DNA of 64,000 nucleotides from Pterobdella sp. o SKG-2022 (Eukaryota > Annelida > Clitellata > Hirudinida > Piscicolidae). Location of the stretch: contig OZ038322.1 in NCBI GenBank assembly GCA_964035795.1, positions 10,179,338-10,243,337 of the forward strand, in the 5' to 3' direction. The position numbers and the translations under genes are program-made. Shown here in pieces: positions 37,163 to 48,876 of this stretch (position 1 is the first letter of the stretch; every line of letters starts with the position of its first letter). The notes beneath the pieces were generated by a model. That model did not search any database. It was not told the origin of the DNA and saw only the letters and a list, made by a program, of their open reading frames with translations.

Positions 37163-39918
37163 ATGATTTCAACCTTCGCTCGTTTTCATCTTTTCGTTGT
37201 TTTCGGATTGATGTTGAGTACAGTTGAAACAAATAAAACTGAAATCAGATATAAAAAGTGTACCAAAATTGTCTCTGGCATTCGCACTGATTTATGCGAT
37301 TTGTCTGATCCATTATCAATATATTTCGATGTGTCTTCTGCCGTCAACTGTGGCGTGTTGTGTGGTAAAAGCAGATCAACGAATGAAAAGCCAATTATAG
37401 CTGATGATGGAGCCAATTTTTCTTATCTAGTTGTTGACGTTGTAAATGAATTCACAAATTTATATTCTGCAGATAATTCACCTATTTTAATGTATGCAAA
37501 CAGTTCAAAGCTTTGGTATTTCGGAAAATCAAGATATACAACTGCCCGTCAAATTCCATCAAACTTGATCACAAATATAGCTAACAGTTGTATACATTTT
37601 AATTACGAAAAAAATAAAAAACTGTGCGTTCTTTTGAATAAAAATCTCCTTTTAAACGGCTTTTCAACAGAACTTTATTTTGATACATTAATAGATCCGA
37701 TAAATGGGGCTGAATTGCACGCCAACACTTACAAAATACCATTGAATGGACCAAATGGCTACTCTTGTCATTATTACCAGGTAGATTGTCTTATGTTTTC
37801 CTTATTTGTAAATTATTTTTTTAAACCACAGAGAACCACATTCTCAAGCGGATCTTGTTCCATAGGTAGCTTTGAAAAAATATAATAATAGTTTCCTTCC
37901 AAACACGATTTGTTCACAGTACCCAAACATTGCGGTGACATTGATTTGCAAAGTTTCCGTGACAATGGAGTATACTACATTCTTATTGGTCAGACAGCAC
38001 GTCCGGTCTATTGTCATTATTCCGTTATTGAAAATCGTACAATAATAGGCACTGTTAGTTTAGATACTTTATTTTGATATACTTGCGTTTAAAGTAATTT
38101 TCTAATCATTTAAGGTGATTCAAAGAAGGTTTGATCTGAGCGAAAGTTTTGATCAGAGTTGGAAAAGCTATGAATACGGCTTTGGAAACTTGGAAGGAGA
38201 GCATTGGCTGGGTGGATCTTTATAAAATTTACCAATACAATACATAATTTACTTTAAATTTTTTAAGGAAACAAGTATATAAAAGAACTGACGGATTCAG
38301 CTCATTTTGGTCTTGCTGTTGAATTGGTATCCTCAAAAGGTGATTACAAATATGCACTCAATGGCAAAATAAACTTGGAAGACCCATCCTACACTCTAAA
38401 AGTAAGTTTATTGATGAATGTTTCAGAATCGAAGTTGAAAATGCATATAAGTCAGTCCAAACTCACAAGAAAATTGATGAGATCAAATGTTTATTCGAGA
38501 AATCAAAGTGACTAAAAGTTGGAAAAAATGTGCTGACGGAAGAAGAATAAAGTTTTAAGAGGCTAACTCTTTAAATAGTCAATAGTTGTACGTTATTGAA
38601 AAAATCTAATTCGTTTCGAATATTACACAAGTTTGATTTTATGGTTCTGTCAAAAAAATATTAGATGAAGAATATTCCTGAAAAGACGTCAGAAAGGTAA
38701 CTTAAACCAAGTAAACGCTCTTTCAATCCTTTTTTGCATTTTCTGCTACTGTCACAAAGACTGTTAGCTTTATCAGCCTTCAAAAATGAGTTAGAGATCA
38801 GAGATAGTAGATAATTATAAGGAATGATTGTTATTAGCTAGTACATCAGACAGGACCAACTATTTTATTTGGCGCATTAGTTATCTTAGAACTATTTGTT
38901 TTGCTACACTTATTTTTTTTTGTTAGTTACTTCAATTCACCAACAATTTAGCTACTAGCTATTTTATAATACGCACCTGTTAGTTTCTCGAAGACCTGCT
39001 TGGCGTTGTAGAACAAAAGCTCTTCATTAGCTATTGTCTTTTTGTCTATTTTCAACGTGTTTATTTTGTCTGGTTCGAATATTAGATCTCCTTTGAGTGG
39101 TCATGAAACGTGAGATCGAACTTTATACTTCCATCAGACGAGCCGAAAAGCTTCAATTTTAGCACTTTGAGCAACAAATTATTTTAGGGCTTGACGTTTT
39201 CTCATTCTTGTCTTCCTTCTCGTCGGTAACGGAGCTACTGGTATTTTGGTCTTGTTTGCAGCAAACCCATCTTATTACACTATCTCTGGATAGGCAGAAC
39301 GTAAGTAGAGTTTGCTTCATATCAGTTGCAAACCGTCTTTGAGTCGTTGTTTTTAACTGTTAAAAGATATCGGAACAAAGTTACTCTTTGATTATCAATT
39401 AAGTAACCTTAATTTGCATTTTCTTTGTTATTTTTCATAGGATCTAGTTAATACAAAACAATCAAACTTCTAAATAATAAAATATATACATAAGCAAAAC
39501 TCACACTTGCAACATTAATATTTTAAAGGTTTGACCATAACAGAATGTATCAAACTTATTGGCAATTATTTTCGATCTACGGCAAAAAAACTTCACGTCT
39601 ATCTTTAACTAAACCAAGCTATTTTAAGAAAACATTATACTATGTATTTCATCTAAATTTATATCCAATTTTTGACTCACTGAATCTTCTTCTCAGATAG
39701 TCAACTATTCTGGAACTGCAGGAGATGGCTTATTTGAGCACGTGGGTGCAAAGTTTTCGACCTTCGATATGGACAATGACAATATTGCAAGCAATTGCGC
39801 AAAAAACCATAAAGGTGGCTGGTGGTACAAAAGTTGTTTTCTTGTTCTTTTGAATGGAGTTATAAGTGGAATGCATTGGGGAAGTAAGAATAATGTCAGC
39901 ATCATGAAGCTTTTTTGA
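37163..39918 (+). CDS. Secreted fibrinogen-related protein (FReD) with an unassigned N-terminal region
   Basis: Six exons: 37163-37780, 37832-37865 (34 nt), 37920-38053, 38115-38211, 38268-38401, 39697-39918; 1,239 nt, 412 residues, in frame. Signal peptide [20 protein letters not shown]. Residues 25-205 contain paired cysteines (NCGVLC, then SCIHF and LCVLL) in a spacing reminiscent of PAN/apple domains, but I would not assign it firmly. From about residue 216: a fibrinogen C-terminal domain ([55 protein letters not shown], the Ca2+-site segment [21 protein letters not shown]). Such proteins are usually secreted lectins in innate immunity or adhesion. The domain ends shortly after MHWGSK. 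Intron 5 is 1.3 kb, much longer than the others. Confidence 0.9.
38977..39286 (-). pseudogene. Decayed antisense coding fragment inside the FReD gene intron
   Basis: On the minus strand three coding-like frames follow one another with single-base shifts: first a segment with WVCCKQDQN and an acidic Lys/Glu run ending CCSKC, then [20 protein letters not shown], then [20 protein letters not shown] and NAKQVFEKL, ending at a donor-like GTGCGT. Read together they look like one protein broken by two frameshifts. I do not recognise the family; the Cys pairs could be a zinc site. Sequencing error is the alternative. Confidence 0.45.
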
Positions 39919-39919
39919 A

Positions 39920-40510
39920 TGCAGAATAGTGGCTTTTTTAGAATTTGTTGAAAAAAATTTTTGAAAATTTGAATGTTTTAAAATCTTGTTTCACTAGATT
40001 TGAACTTTTCAATTTTTCTTAACTTCCGCTTGAATTCAAAAATTTTGATATTCAAATTCTACACTTTCTTATTCTAGCACCATCTTCATTTCTATGTCAT
40101 TGGGATTATTTTTTAATTTTTAGTAAAAATGTATCTATTCAAACAGTTATTCAAGTTTCGTGAAATAATTCTCTTGTGTTAACAGTTTTCAAACTTCTAA
40201 AATACCTTGTGACCTTTTGAATTAAAACTTTCAACAATTACATTCAAATGATGAAATTGCTCGAAGATTCTTTAAATAAAGCTTTTCAATACTTCAAAGG
40301 TTTTTTTATTATGATAGCTTTTTTCAATAATCTAAAACTAGCAAAGTGAATTCAAATTTTTTTTTGCCAATTTTTTGTATGGTTTTACTCGTAAGTTCTG
40401 AGTTATAAGAATCTAAACTGAATATTTATTTTTGTTTTAATGATGCAATATAGCCTGAAACAATAGCAAAGAAAACAAACACAAAACATTTATTTAATTA
40501 ATTCTACTAA
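39920..40510. other. No gene recognised
   Basis: AT-rich 3' flank of the FReD gene. Confidence 0.5.
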
Positions 40511-40514
40511 AATT

Positions 40515-40590
40515 TTTGTAAGAAAAACTTACATTATCGAGTGATCACTTGATAGTGTTAGAATATTTTTTGAAAAGCTCAGTGGAATAA
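40515..40590. repeat. MITE-like palindromic element, copy F
   Basis: Centre of a palindrome: ACTTACATTATCGAGTGATC followed by ACTTGATAGTGTTAG, with remnants of the outer GAAAAGCT motif. It belongs to the same family as copy A. Confidence 0.6.
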
Positions 40591-40997
40591 GTTCAATAAA
40601 CACTTGTGTATGTTTCACTTAGTATTGTTTCAGGCTATAATACGTCATTTAAGCAAACGTTTATATCATCGGCAATACCTCAACAGACTATAAAAAATAA
40701 GTATATATTCAAAACAACTTTCACAGCTTAAAGTTTGAAGTAGTTTTTGGTTCAAAAAAAATTAATTTGAATTTTTACTTTTCAAGATTTTTACCCCTAT
40801 GAACTTCATGATTTTGTAAAAAACCCTCTATGAAAATGTAATGCGGTATTTTTTGTAACTTTTCAAAGACATCTTATGTATATTTTGTATAGCAATTAAA
40901 TGTTAAAAACATCTATTGAGGATTCATACATTTATTTGAAAGAAAAGCTATAATTTTCGATAAGGATAGCCTTATCCTGAAACATTAGCTAAGTTTA

Positions 40998-41163
40998 AAT
41001 GCGGTATTTATAAAGCGCTTTTTTTTTAGATCAAAGCGCTTGCTACAAATTTAATGTAGCGAAAACACACTGTCAAATAGGTGTTAATTGTCGGCCCACA
41101 TGGAATCGAATCCGGTAGTTTTAGATATTTAGTCCAAGGCTTTACCGCTGAGCTATACGAGCC
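40998..41163 (-). mobile_element. SINE copy 2, tRNA head to tail
   Basis: Minus orientation. The head has the A-box-like TATAGCTCAGCGGTAAAGC and the B-box-like GGATTCGATTCC. The body matches the other copies (GCTACATTAAATTTGTAGCA), and the 3' end is GCGCTTTATAAATACC. It sits about 85 bases past the last innexin exon. The tRNA-like head shows RNA polymerase III origin; it is not scored as a tRNA gene. Confidence 0.85.
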
Positions 41164-41246
41164 AAAATTCCCGAAAATCAAGTTCATTATCAATTTATTC
41201 AACAAAACAGATATTTTTTCTTTAGTACTTTGAAAAATGCAAGTTT

Positions 41247-44200
41247 TTATTCAGTAGCTTCCTTGTTTTCATCAACCAAAATGGGCTGGTCTACTACAGA
41301 GTGATCTTGGTAACCAAAGAACGTTGGCACTTGAGAGAAAGATTCTCGAAGATTCCTTCAAAGTATTACTTTTAGCATTATTTTTGTATAATTTTCTAGT
41401 TAATTTGAACTAAAATTGAGTGTTTATTGAATAGTTCGGATTAGATAGAGAAAATTTTAAAAAAACACCTATTATTGGAGTTTTGGCGTTGTTGATTGTA
41501 ATGGGAGCACGATATATCCCTGGGTTTGCTTTTGTAGTGATCCCACAAGGCTGCAAATATATCAGCTACCACCAAATCTGTCGAGTTCTTAGCCACTAGT
41601 TTCATTACAAACACTCCGTCTTGCCTTAAGTACTGTTGAGAAAACTTATAAGAAAGTTTTCTGTCTCTATCACAGTTTAACCTGAGTCTGTCCATGATTT
41701 TCAAATGCTTTCTTACGTACCTAGAACAAATAGCATAAATGATAATAGGTTTTTTAATTTTAGAAACAAGAAAATTTTAATTATGTTTTTCAATGGACAC
41801 ACCTGGTTCGTATATTCCCAATAGATAGAACATACAGCCATCGACACAAGGAAACAAAAGTAAGTAAGCACACAAATAAAATCCAAAACCACAAAAATAG
41901 ATAGAGTTTTTCACTGAAAAAATTGATTGGCAAAACACATTGTAAGGTCACTGGTTGTACATTCCCCAACTGAAAAATCCTAAAATCGCATAAGGTGAGT
42001 CTAGGGAATCTAGAAAAAAAGAAAAAAATTTTTAATTTGCTTTTTTTTTATCAATATTAGTCATTTCTAGAACTTTGATTTTCATCAAAATAAAAAATCA
42101 CTCCAGGTTTTTTAATGGTAAGTTAAATACTATGCATTCTTTTCATAAGAAATTGAAAATGGAACCTGTTACTGATGATGTTTTTCTTGTTCTCAGGGTT
42201 GATCATCTGCATGAGTGCCTCCACACCGTACATGTGGTAGTCAGCCCCCAAAAACAGATTCAGTAAATACACCTTCGGTTTAATATCAATTCTTAAAAAA
42301 ACTTTTTTATGTTTCTTCACTGTAATTAATTATTCGAATACCATTACTTAATTGAATTGAACTGTAAGATTTATTCTGATCATCGTTTTTTCCAATACAG
42401 CCGAGCCTTTCTTTTACGGTGTTTTCAAAGGCACAGTGGATAATCACCGCACTCTTCAAGAAGTTAACACAATCGTTCGGGTTTAATATAAGTAAATAAA
42501 TAAAATTATTAGAATCAAACTCTTTTAAAATCGAGTCAACAATGAAGCAATAAGTGTGTTTTTTCGATTGTTGAAGCTGTTTTTACATATTTTCTTCAAA
42601 CGTCTCATATAGCTCAAAGGTAGAGCATTAGACTAATTATTCAAAGTTACCGGGTTCAATCACGCTGAGCCGACAATTAGCACCTGTTCCACAGCGTGTT
42701 TTCACTACATTAAATTTTCAGCAAGCGCTTTGATCTATAAAGAAAAGCGCTTTATAAATACTCAATTACATTACATTACAAACAACAAGGGTCTTTCTTT
42801 CAAAGCTAGAAAGCTTTTAGTAGGTATAATTTACATTATCAAGTATATTTTACATTTACTTCTTTAAAAAACATAGTACAAGAGTTTGAATTTTAAAACA
42901 AATATAAGTTCACATTTACAACCTGTGCCAGACTATTACCGATGTAGATGAGTTTGGTGAAGAAATACAAGCTCACAAGGTAGTTACCTCTTCTGTAGTG
43001 TCAGTTATTTCAATGCTTTTAACATTATAACTTTTATTTTCATTGTTAGTATACTTAATGTTATTAATAATAAAACCCCCATCAGCATCATCGTTATTAT
43101 CTTCGGCATCCTCATCATTCCCATCTTCAATGATGGAGTTAACATAACCGTAATTTGAAGGTTGGTAAAATTTAATAATCAGCCTTACGTTAAACTTATA
43201 AATGTTTGCTGATGATATAGCCCAAAAAAGGATTAGGTAAACACGAGGTACTCACTCATTTTATTTATTTTATTTCAAATCATGATTCAATAATCAATAA
43301 ATACAACTTTAAATAATTATAGATGGTTAAAGGACTCATGACGACCTGTTACCACAGGAGAGTGAAGGAGAGATTCTAATGAGGCTCTGTTTGCACCCAT
43401 CGCAACATCCACCCCTGTATGTTGACGTTTCAAGCCATTTCTTGTTTCATTCAGTGTTTTATTAATTGATTTTTGTTTGGTTATATTTGTATTTTTCAAA
43501 ATTTTTTTAAACCAAAAAAATTGTTGCTTCAGCTTAAATCAGAAAAAAAAATTGTGGTTTTTTTGTAGTTTGAGCATATGGAATTAAAAAAAACAACTAA
43601 AACGTATGCTTTTAAAGCGGATTTATGGAGACAAAAATTAATTTTGTTAAAATTTCGTATTTAAAAAAAATTCACAATACTTTCATAAGTTTCCTTAAAC
43701 AACTACCAAAACAAAAGCTTAAAGATAAACTCAATTGAAAAGTCAACCTATAGTCCCGTTGGTAGTCGAGATAGTGATCCAAATGGCGAATCATGTATCT
43801 AATGGTCTTCTCGCGTCTTTCTGGGTACAAGGCATTTTGGATCGTTTCTGCCGCTTCGACCAAGTTGTTGACGTTGATACCAGATCTGAAATTTTCAATT
43901 TGTTCATATTCAAGTTTCATAATTTAATTTTACTTAATTTTGGAATCATAAAATAATTTACTTGTGCGTGAGTAGTTTTTATTGAAGTTTTTGCAACAAA
44001 TTTATTAACTATTTTTTTAAATAAAATTCAGTAAACTTTTTTCTAAATAAAAGTTTGAAAAAAAATATTTAAATAATTTTTTTTAAAGACCTGCCTCTTA
44101 TCCAAAACACACTTTGGAACAAAACTCAACAAAACTTGACTAACTATATCAAAAAAAATCAACTTTCATCAACAAAACCGCATATAAAACTAATAGAAAT

Positions 44201-44814
44201 TAAAGTTTATAGAATAAAAAATTCATGACATCACCTGTCGCCCAACAAACGCCAAAAGAGACAAGGGAGGAAGAAGAAGAAAGCCTGCACCAGCAATGCT
44301 ACTGGTACCCACTGGAACATATCCACGTAGTTGAACAATTAATTACATATGTAGACTAATTACAAATAGACTTAAGCAATGATTAATTTCATATAGAGAC
44401 TTTGATGGTTTTTTTTTGAGTTGTGCTTTAAAAATATTTCATTTTAACAGCAAAAGTAACGCGAAATGCTGGGTTAGTTTTTCACAAATGCCAATAAAAA
44501 AAATGATATCAAACCTGATAATACCCTATATGTTTCCTCAAAGCATGGGGTCCTGGAAGAGTCTTTTGATCCAGCAAATAGTACGTCTTAGAAGTCCAAC
44601 AAACATAATTGGAATATTTTTCATGGTTTGTGGTGAAATGGGCAGGACACCAACAATGAATTGGTGTACCCACATACTGCGTAGTGCTGATGATAATGGT
44701 GAAAAAAATCAGGATCAGAGAAGTGTATCGGTGATTAAGGCGGTCTACAAGATCATCATCATTCCTACTCGATGTTTGCAAAACTTTGCAGAGGGATTGT
44801 AAAGTATGCTCCAT
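41247..44814 (-). CDS. Innexin (gap-junction channel subunit)
   Basis: Four-helix plasma-membrane protein that forms invertebrate gap junctions and hemichannels. Core exons on the minus strand: 44814-44515, 44311-44235, 43885-43748, 42992-42923, 42272-42166, 42009-41803, 41720-41467, 41329-41247; 1,236 nt, 411 residues, in frame. Marks: DDDLVDRLNHRYTS, TM1, YVGTPIHCWCP with the later VCW (first loop cysteines), TM2, GNYLVSLYFFTKLIYIGN (TM3), FLGADYHMYG, FPRLTLCDF and TLQCVLPINFFSEK (second loop cysteines), TM4, and YLRQDGVFVMKLVAKN. If the last intron is not used, the frame stops at 41441 after CFFKIFSI. Two in-frame candidate cassette exons lie in the cytoplasmic-loop interval (next entries). 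A SINE sits in the intron 42273-42922. Confidence 0.95.
42401..42486 (+). other. Candidate plus-strand terminal exon antisense to the innexin intron
   Basis: Preceded by a strong acceptor (GTTTTTTCCAATACAG), open for 28 codons (PFFYGVFKGTVDNHR), stop TAA at 42484-42486, with overlapping AATAAA motifs within 20 bases. The minus strand is open here too. No upstream plus exons were found, so this is a low-confidence call. Confidence 0.25.
42602..42780 (+). mobile_element. SINE copy 3, in an innexin intron
   Basis: Plus orientation: tRNA-like head (TATAGCTCAAAGGTAGAGCA, then GGGTTCAATCACG), shared body (TTTTCACTACATTAAATTTT), 3' end GCGCTTTATAAATACTC and an ATTACATTACATTACA tail. It is inserted between innexin exons 42992-42923 and 42272-42166, opposite to the gene. 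Confidence 0.88.
42815..42860 (+). repeat. MITE-like element, half copy G
   Basis: GAAAGCTTTTAGTAGG followed by TTTACATTATCAAGTA, one arm of the family in plus orientation, in the same innexin intron as SINE copy 3. Confidence 0.5.
43050..43183 (-). other. Candidate acidic cassette exon of the innexin
   Basis: After an acceptor-like GTAAG at 43184 the minus strand is open for 65 codons and encodes a strongly acidic run (EDGNDEDAEDNNDDADGG). A phase-2 donor (AA|GTATAC) at about 43049 would make it symmetric, and it is followed at once by a TACTAAC branch-point match before exon 42992. The canonical innexin does not need it. It may be an alternative loop insert or chance. Confidence 0.35.
43336..43440 (-). 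other. Candidate cassette exon of the innexin (105 nt)
   Basis: Phase 2 on both sides and exactly 35 codons, so it can be included or skipped without changing frame. It would add a polar segment containing GLKRQHTGVDVAMGAN to the cytoplasmic loop. The donor GA|GTCCTT resembles one used in the RyR gene, but the acceptor lacks a good pyrimidine tract. It is supported by a GC-richer coding-like composition only. Confidence 0.4.
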
Positions 44815-46960
44815 TTTTTTTTTGTTTTTTTATTGTGTTGGTAATAACTTCTGTTTGAGATTTTTTTGTAAGTGCTTAGCTTCTATGGTAAGTTTTGTCG
44901 ATTGTTTTAGTCATTTTCTTGTCTTTTCTGTTGTAAACAACCCCAAGTTAATGCATGAAGTATACTTAATTACGTGAAAAATTTTTAAATAAAGAATAAA
45001 TTTCGAAAAAAAAATGCAATCAAAAAGATTGTTATGGATTAATGAAAATTAATCAGATTCGATAAAGTTCCAATAGCATTTTGTCCCATTATACTAATTG
45101 AAATATTCATGCAAATACAACTTTCGATAAATGATAAAACAATAGCCCCTTCAAAAGTTGTAGGAATCTTTAAATTACTGTCACTTATTAAGTAGTTGAG
45201 TGTACTTTAATTGAAAAAAAATTCTCATATGAGTAATTTTATGTTAAACCCAAGGTAAAACTTCAAGCCACTAACCTCTGCTTCATAGTGTGCCCTTGTA
45301 ACAAGTTAACGCCATCTAGTAACAACACTATTAAGTTAACGTTGTTTATGATTAAATTTAATTTTTATGTCGAAATCAATGAGAAATCAAGTTCATAGTC
45401 TTTTTTAATGTAACTAGAATGTTAGAGAGAAACAAGGTATAATTAATACAACTGTCGGTGTGTTGTTTCGAATTAACATTTTCTTAGCATTACTCTTCAA
45501 ATTAAATCTTTTCAATCAACTCTTAAACCTGCAAAACTATGTTTCATTGTTGTAAAAGCGTTCAATACTGTAATTAGTATTCAATAAATTATCTTATGTA
45601 TATATTGCCTTCAATTAAGTAGTATATTGAGCAATGTTATTTCATATAGAATCGAATGGAGTATTTCTTATCGTTAAGTGATAAGAAACAGTTGCATACA
45701 TTCATATTTACTTTTAATCGTAAAGCTCTAAAGCAGTTATAATGCAAACTACAAATTCATGGGTTGAAGTTTTTTGCAGTAGTTTTTAGAATGACGCCAT
45801 CGGCGTAGTGACAATTTATATTTGTGAAGATGCTGTTATTATTAACTATACTCTTAAAAATTTCTACACGCAGTATAAAGTACTGTTTTGAAGTTTTTGA
45901 GTTACTATAAAAGCCCTTCACGACGATACATCGAAAATTGATAACATGTTTAACAATAGTTTCAATTAAATAATAATCCTTACACTAACTTTTGTTTTAT
46001 ATGCATAATATTTTTTTGAAGTACATATATCATCAGATGTATCATTAAGTATCGCTGCATGCATTATCAAGTATGCTTGAGAGCATTGTTATTTGTGGTA
46101 TACATGCTCGCAAAATCATCTGTTTAAACTCCAGATAAGAGGTAAGTTTCCTATTGAATCCTTTCTTCAAACCAGTTTTATTCTTTGTGGTTTTATGTAA
46201 GATTAAAATGCGCTGCATTTTATATTCTGAACGTGTATCGATATTTCAGTGAATATTATTGTGGTCAGGTTTTTGTTTCATGAAAACCTTCCATGTATTA
46301 CCACCATACCTGGGTCATACACAAAAATGTTTTATCAGTTAGTTTTAATTATGACTTGATTTCTGTTTCATCATTGTTTTAAAAATGACCGATACTTTTA
46401 TCAAAATACTACAGTCCATTTTTAAATTTTAGTCATTAACCATGAATAACGAAAAGTTTATCATGAAACCAATTCAGACAATAACTCTATGTGTCATACC
46501 ACCTTATGAATCTCATGAACTGATTCAGGGAATGTGCATATCAGCCTTATTTTATCATTATCTTGAAAGAAGTTATTAATAAATTATTGAAAGTATCTTA
46601 AACTCTACTTTTTCCAATATTTTTTAATTTTGATTATTTTTTAGAGTATTAAACTCTGAATATCTCTAAATACATTAAATAAAAATCTTCATCCAACTAT
46701 GTGAAATTCAAAAAACTTGTTATAAATGAGTTACACAACCACTTCATGTTATAATGGATATGATTTAATTACTTAAATACTTCACTGAAAGAGGTAATTG
46801 CAAAACTGAAGATGTCTTAAGACAAAATATATTAACAGCATCGTCTCGCATTCAGACTGATTGCGTGTGTTTAATTTATCATCACACTTAGGTCTTTTAA
46901 GGCAAAATAAAACTTTCTCGAAGGATCGAGAAGCACATCATTGCTTCAATTTTAAGTTAT
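44815..46960. other. No gene recognised; innexin 5' flank
   Basis: AT-rich with no exon-like patches. The promoter of the minus-strand innexin should lie at the left end of this stretch. Confidence 0.55.
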
Positions 46961-46970
46961 GCATTTTATT

Positions 46971-47230
46971 TTAAAATTTTTGAAATATATTCACACAATA
47001 TTTGTTTAGTCCATTCTTATTTTTTAGTAATTTAACGAAACATTGATAAATTGTTATTACATCCTTTGTTTCATTTTTTTTTCTTTCATAGTCTACTGGT
47101 TTCAGTAAGCACATTGAATGGGCAAGGCATACTAGTTTGTCTATATTATTTTTTACATTTTTATTTCGTTTTTCTAAACATTCGATGCAAGGACCTTCAA
47201 AACGAGGTATATTTGGAAGAACACAGTTTA
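46971..47230 (-). CDS. Candidate terminal exon, Cys-rich product unknown
   Basis: A minus-strand frame ending TAA at 46971-46973. The part after an acceptor-like GTTTTGAAG near 47198 looks coding and has regularly spaced cysteines (PCIECLEKR, LVCLAHSMCLL, YQCF). The frame stays open farther upstream, but there it runs through a MITE-like repeat and should not be counted as gene. No family recognised. Confidence 0.3.
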
Positions 47231-47297
47231 TATTTTTGAAAAACAAAGCTTTTCTTATATAATAGAAACAAACACTATGGTTTATTGAGAAACTTAA

Positions 47298-47345
47298 TAC
47301 ACGAAGCTTTTCGTAAGAGTATCTTACATTATCTAGTGTAACTTT
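47298..47345 (+). repeat. MITE-like element, half copy C
   Basis: CACGAAGCTTTTCGTAAGAG followed by CTTACATTATCTAGTG. This is the outer plus inner motif of one arm. Confidence 0.6.
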
Positions 47346-47964
47346 TCTTCTTACTTTCTTTAGGTTTTTGTTGGGCAGTGAATAAGGTATATCTAAGATA
47401 TACAAAAGATATGCAAGATCATTAAAAATAAAATTGTTTTAGGATAAATCGAAAAGCTTCGATCCTTAATAATATAGCAAAATAGCATTTTCTTAAAACC
47501 TATCTTGAATAAACAATAATTTTAACTTTTACTGGAACAAAAAAAACAAAAATTTTAAATTGTTTTAACTTGAAACTTTTGAAAAATTTAAAAAAAAAAT
47601 AAAGTTCAATAAAAAACATTCACAGCACCAATCAAGTGTGAGCATTCTTTAGCCATTATTTTAGGGTGTTGTTCAACAAATCTGTTTCATAGCGAGATTC
47701 GTATATAACATTTAATAGTCATTTTATATTATTGAAGTAAATAATATACAATTTAAAGTATTCATGAGACTAAAAAAAGATAAAAAATCGTTTGAAAAAG
47801 ATATAGAAATCCATGTATAAAAACAAAACTTAAATTAAATGAAATCAGTTTTGAAAAATTTGATTAAAATTTAATTGAATCACTAATAAATTAAACCATT
47901 GAATTAATCGATAAAACTGTTATCAAAACGTCGACATAACATCCCAAGTATCTCCGACGAGACT

Positions 47965-48756
47965 TCAGGAAAACTTCCACACGAGCACTCCAACATTGCC
48001 TCCAAAATGCATGAAAAGAAGCTTGGATTTGTGGTAGCTAATCATGAAGCCAAAGCCTTCCCCTATACATACATGCCACGGTGGTCCAAACTTTTTCTCT
48101 AGCAAATCTTTTATCATTTTTGCCGCTAGCTTTTGGAATGTTGGTTGAGAGAATGTGCAAAAATCATGAGTGAATATGTAGTTAAATTTTTATATGAGAA
48201 ATTTTTATTTTAAATCATTTTTTAAACACTCAGATAAAGATTTAGAATAAAAGAGTTTTCATGGATGTGAATGGAGGTTGAAATATTTGTATACATTTTG
48301 TATATTTTGATATGTATTCAATATATTTTTTTTGTAGAGACATAAGCCACATGAATAATTTAATGGCATTTAAACGTTTTTTAATCAGCAGATCAAATTC
48401 AGATACAATAAAAATTTCAAAAACTTGAACTATGATGTAAATTTAGATACAGGATTTCCAAGAACATAAATGAAACGAGAATAAGGGAAATAATTTGAGA
48501 AATACTTCATTATTATTGGCGAACTTCTCGCAGGCAGTCACACACAACTCCATCACTTCAGCTTTCATTTCTTCGTTCATGTCAGATTTCTAATTTCAAT
48601 TTTATATTTCATCATATCATTTTTAGGAATGTTTCATCAACTTTATTTTAAAAATATAATTTTGAGTATTTGATATTTGAAGCGTATAACTTGCACTAAT
48701 GGAAACGTGAAAGTTTTGGGAAAAGCATCTTTCTTGTTGCCTTGTTCTTCTGCCAT
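47965..48756 (-). CDS. DNAL4: Dynein axonemal light chain 4 (LC8-type)
   Basis: Light chain of axonemal dynein, LC8 superfamily, a dimeric beta-sandwich that acts in cilia and flagella. Three short minus-strand exons: 48756-48691 (66 nt), 48589-48506 (84 nt), 48129-47965 (165 nt), all phase 0; 104 residues against about 105 in human DNAL4. Marks: FPLVQKSDMNEEMKAEVMEL then CVTACEKFANNNE, AAKMIKDLLEKKFG, WHVCIGEGFGF and the C-terminal FGGNVGVLVWKFS, which matches the family end. Start is the first Met (MAEEQGNKKDAFPKTFTFPL). It is divergent from POLD2 with 120 bases between start codons. The exons are short and were found by reading rather than by ORF length. Confidence 0.95.
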
Positions 48757-48876
48757 TGTAGATCAACTTTTTATAACTTCAAACCGTTGCCAAAAGAAAA
48801 TATTTAGCGCTTAGTTGTTAGGCTTATACAAAAGTTAATTTAGATCTTACAATTTTTAGCGGGATTACTGCATAAC
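48757..48876. promoter_or_regulatory. Shared divergent promoter interval DNAL4 / POLD2
   Basis: Only 120 bases separate the two start codons, so both promoters and 5' UTRs must lie here or overlap the genes. No TATA box is needed to explain it. An acceptor-like TTTTTAG at 48853-48859 precedes the POLD2 ATG, which would also allow a spliced or trans-spliced leader. Confidence 0.55.

Noticed and set aside
44416..44802. 128-codon plus-strand ORF
   Set aside because: Antisense to innexin exon 1, which has clear innexin motifs.
47230..47405. N-terminal part of the 144-codon minus-strand ORF
   Set aside because: Runs through a MITE-like repeat; only the portion below about 47200 is kept as a weak exon candidate.
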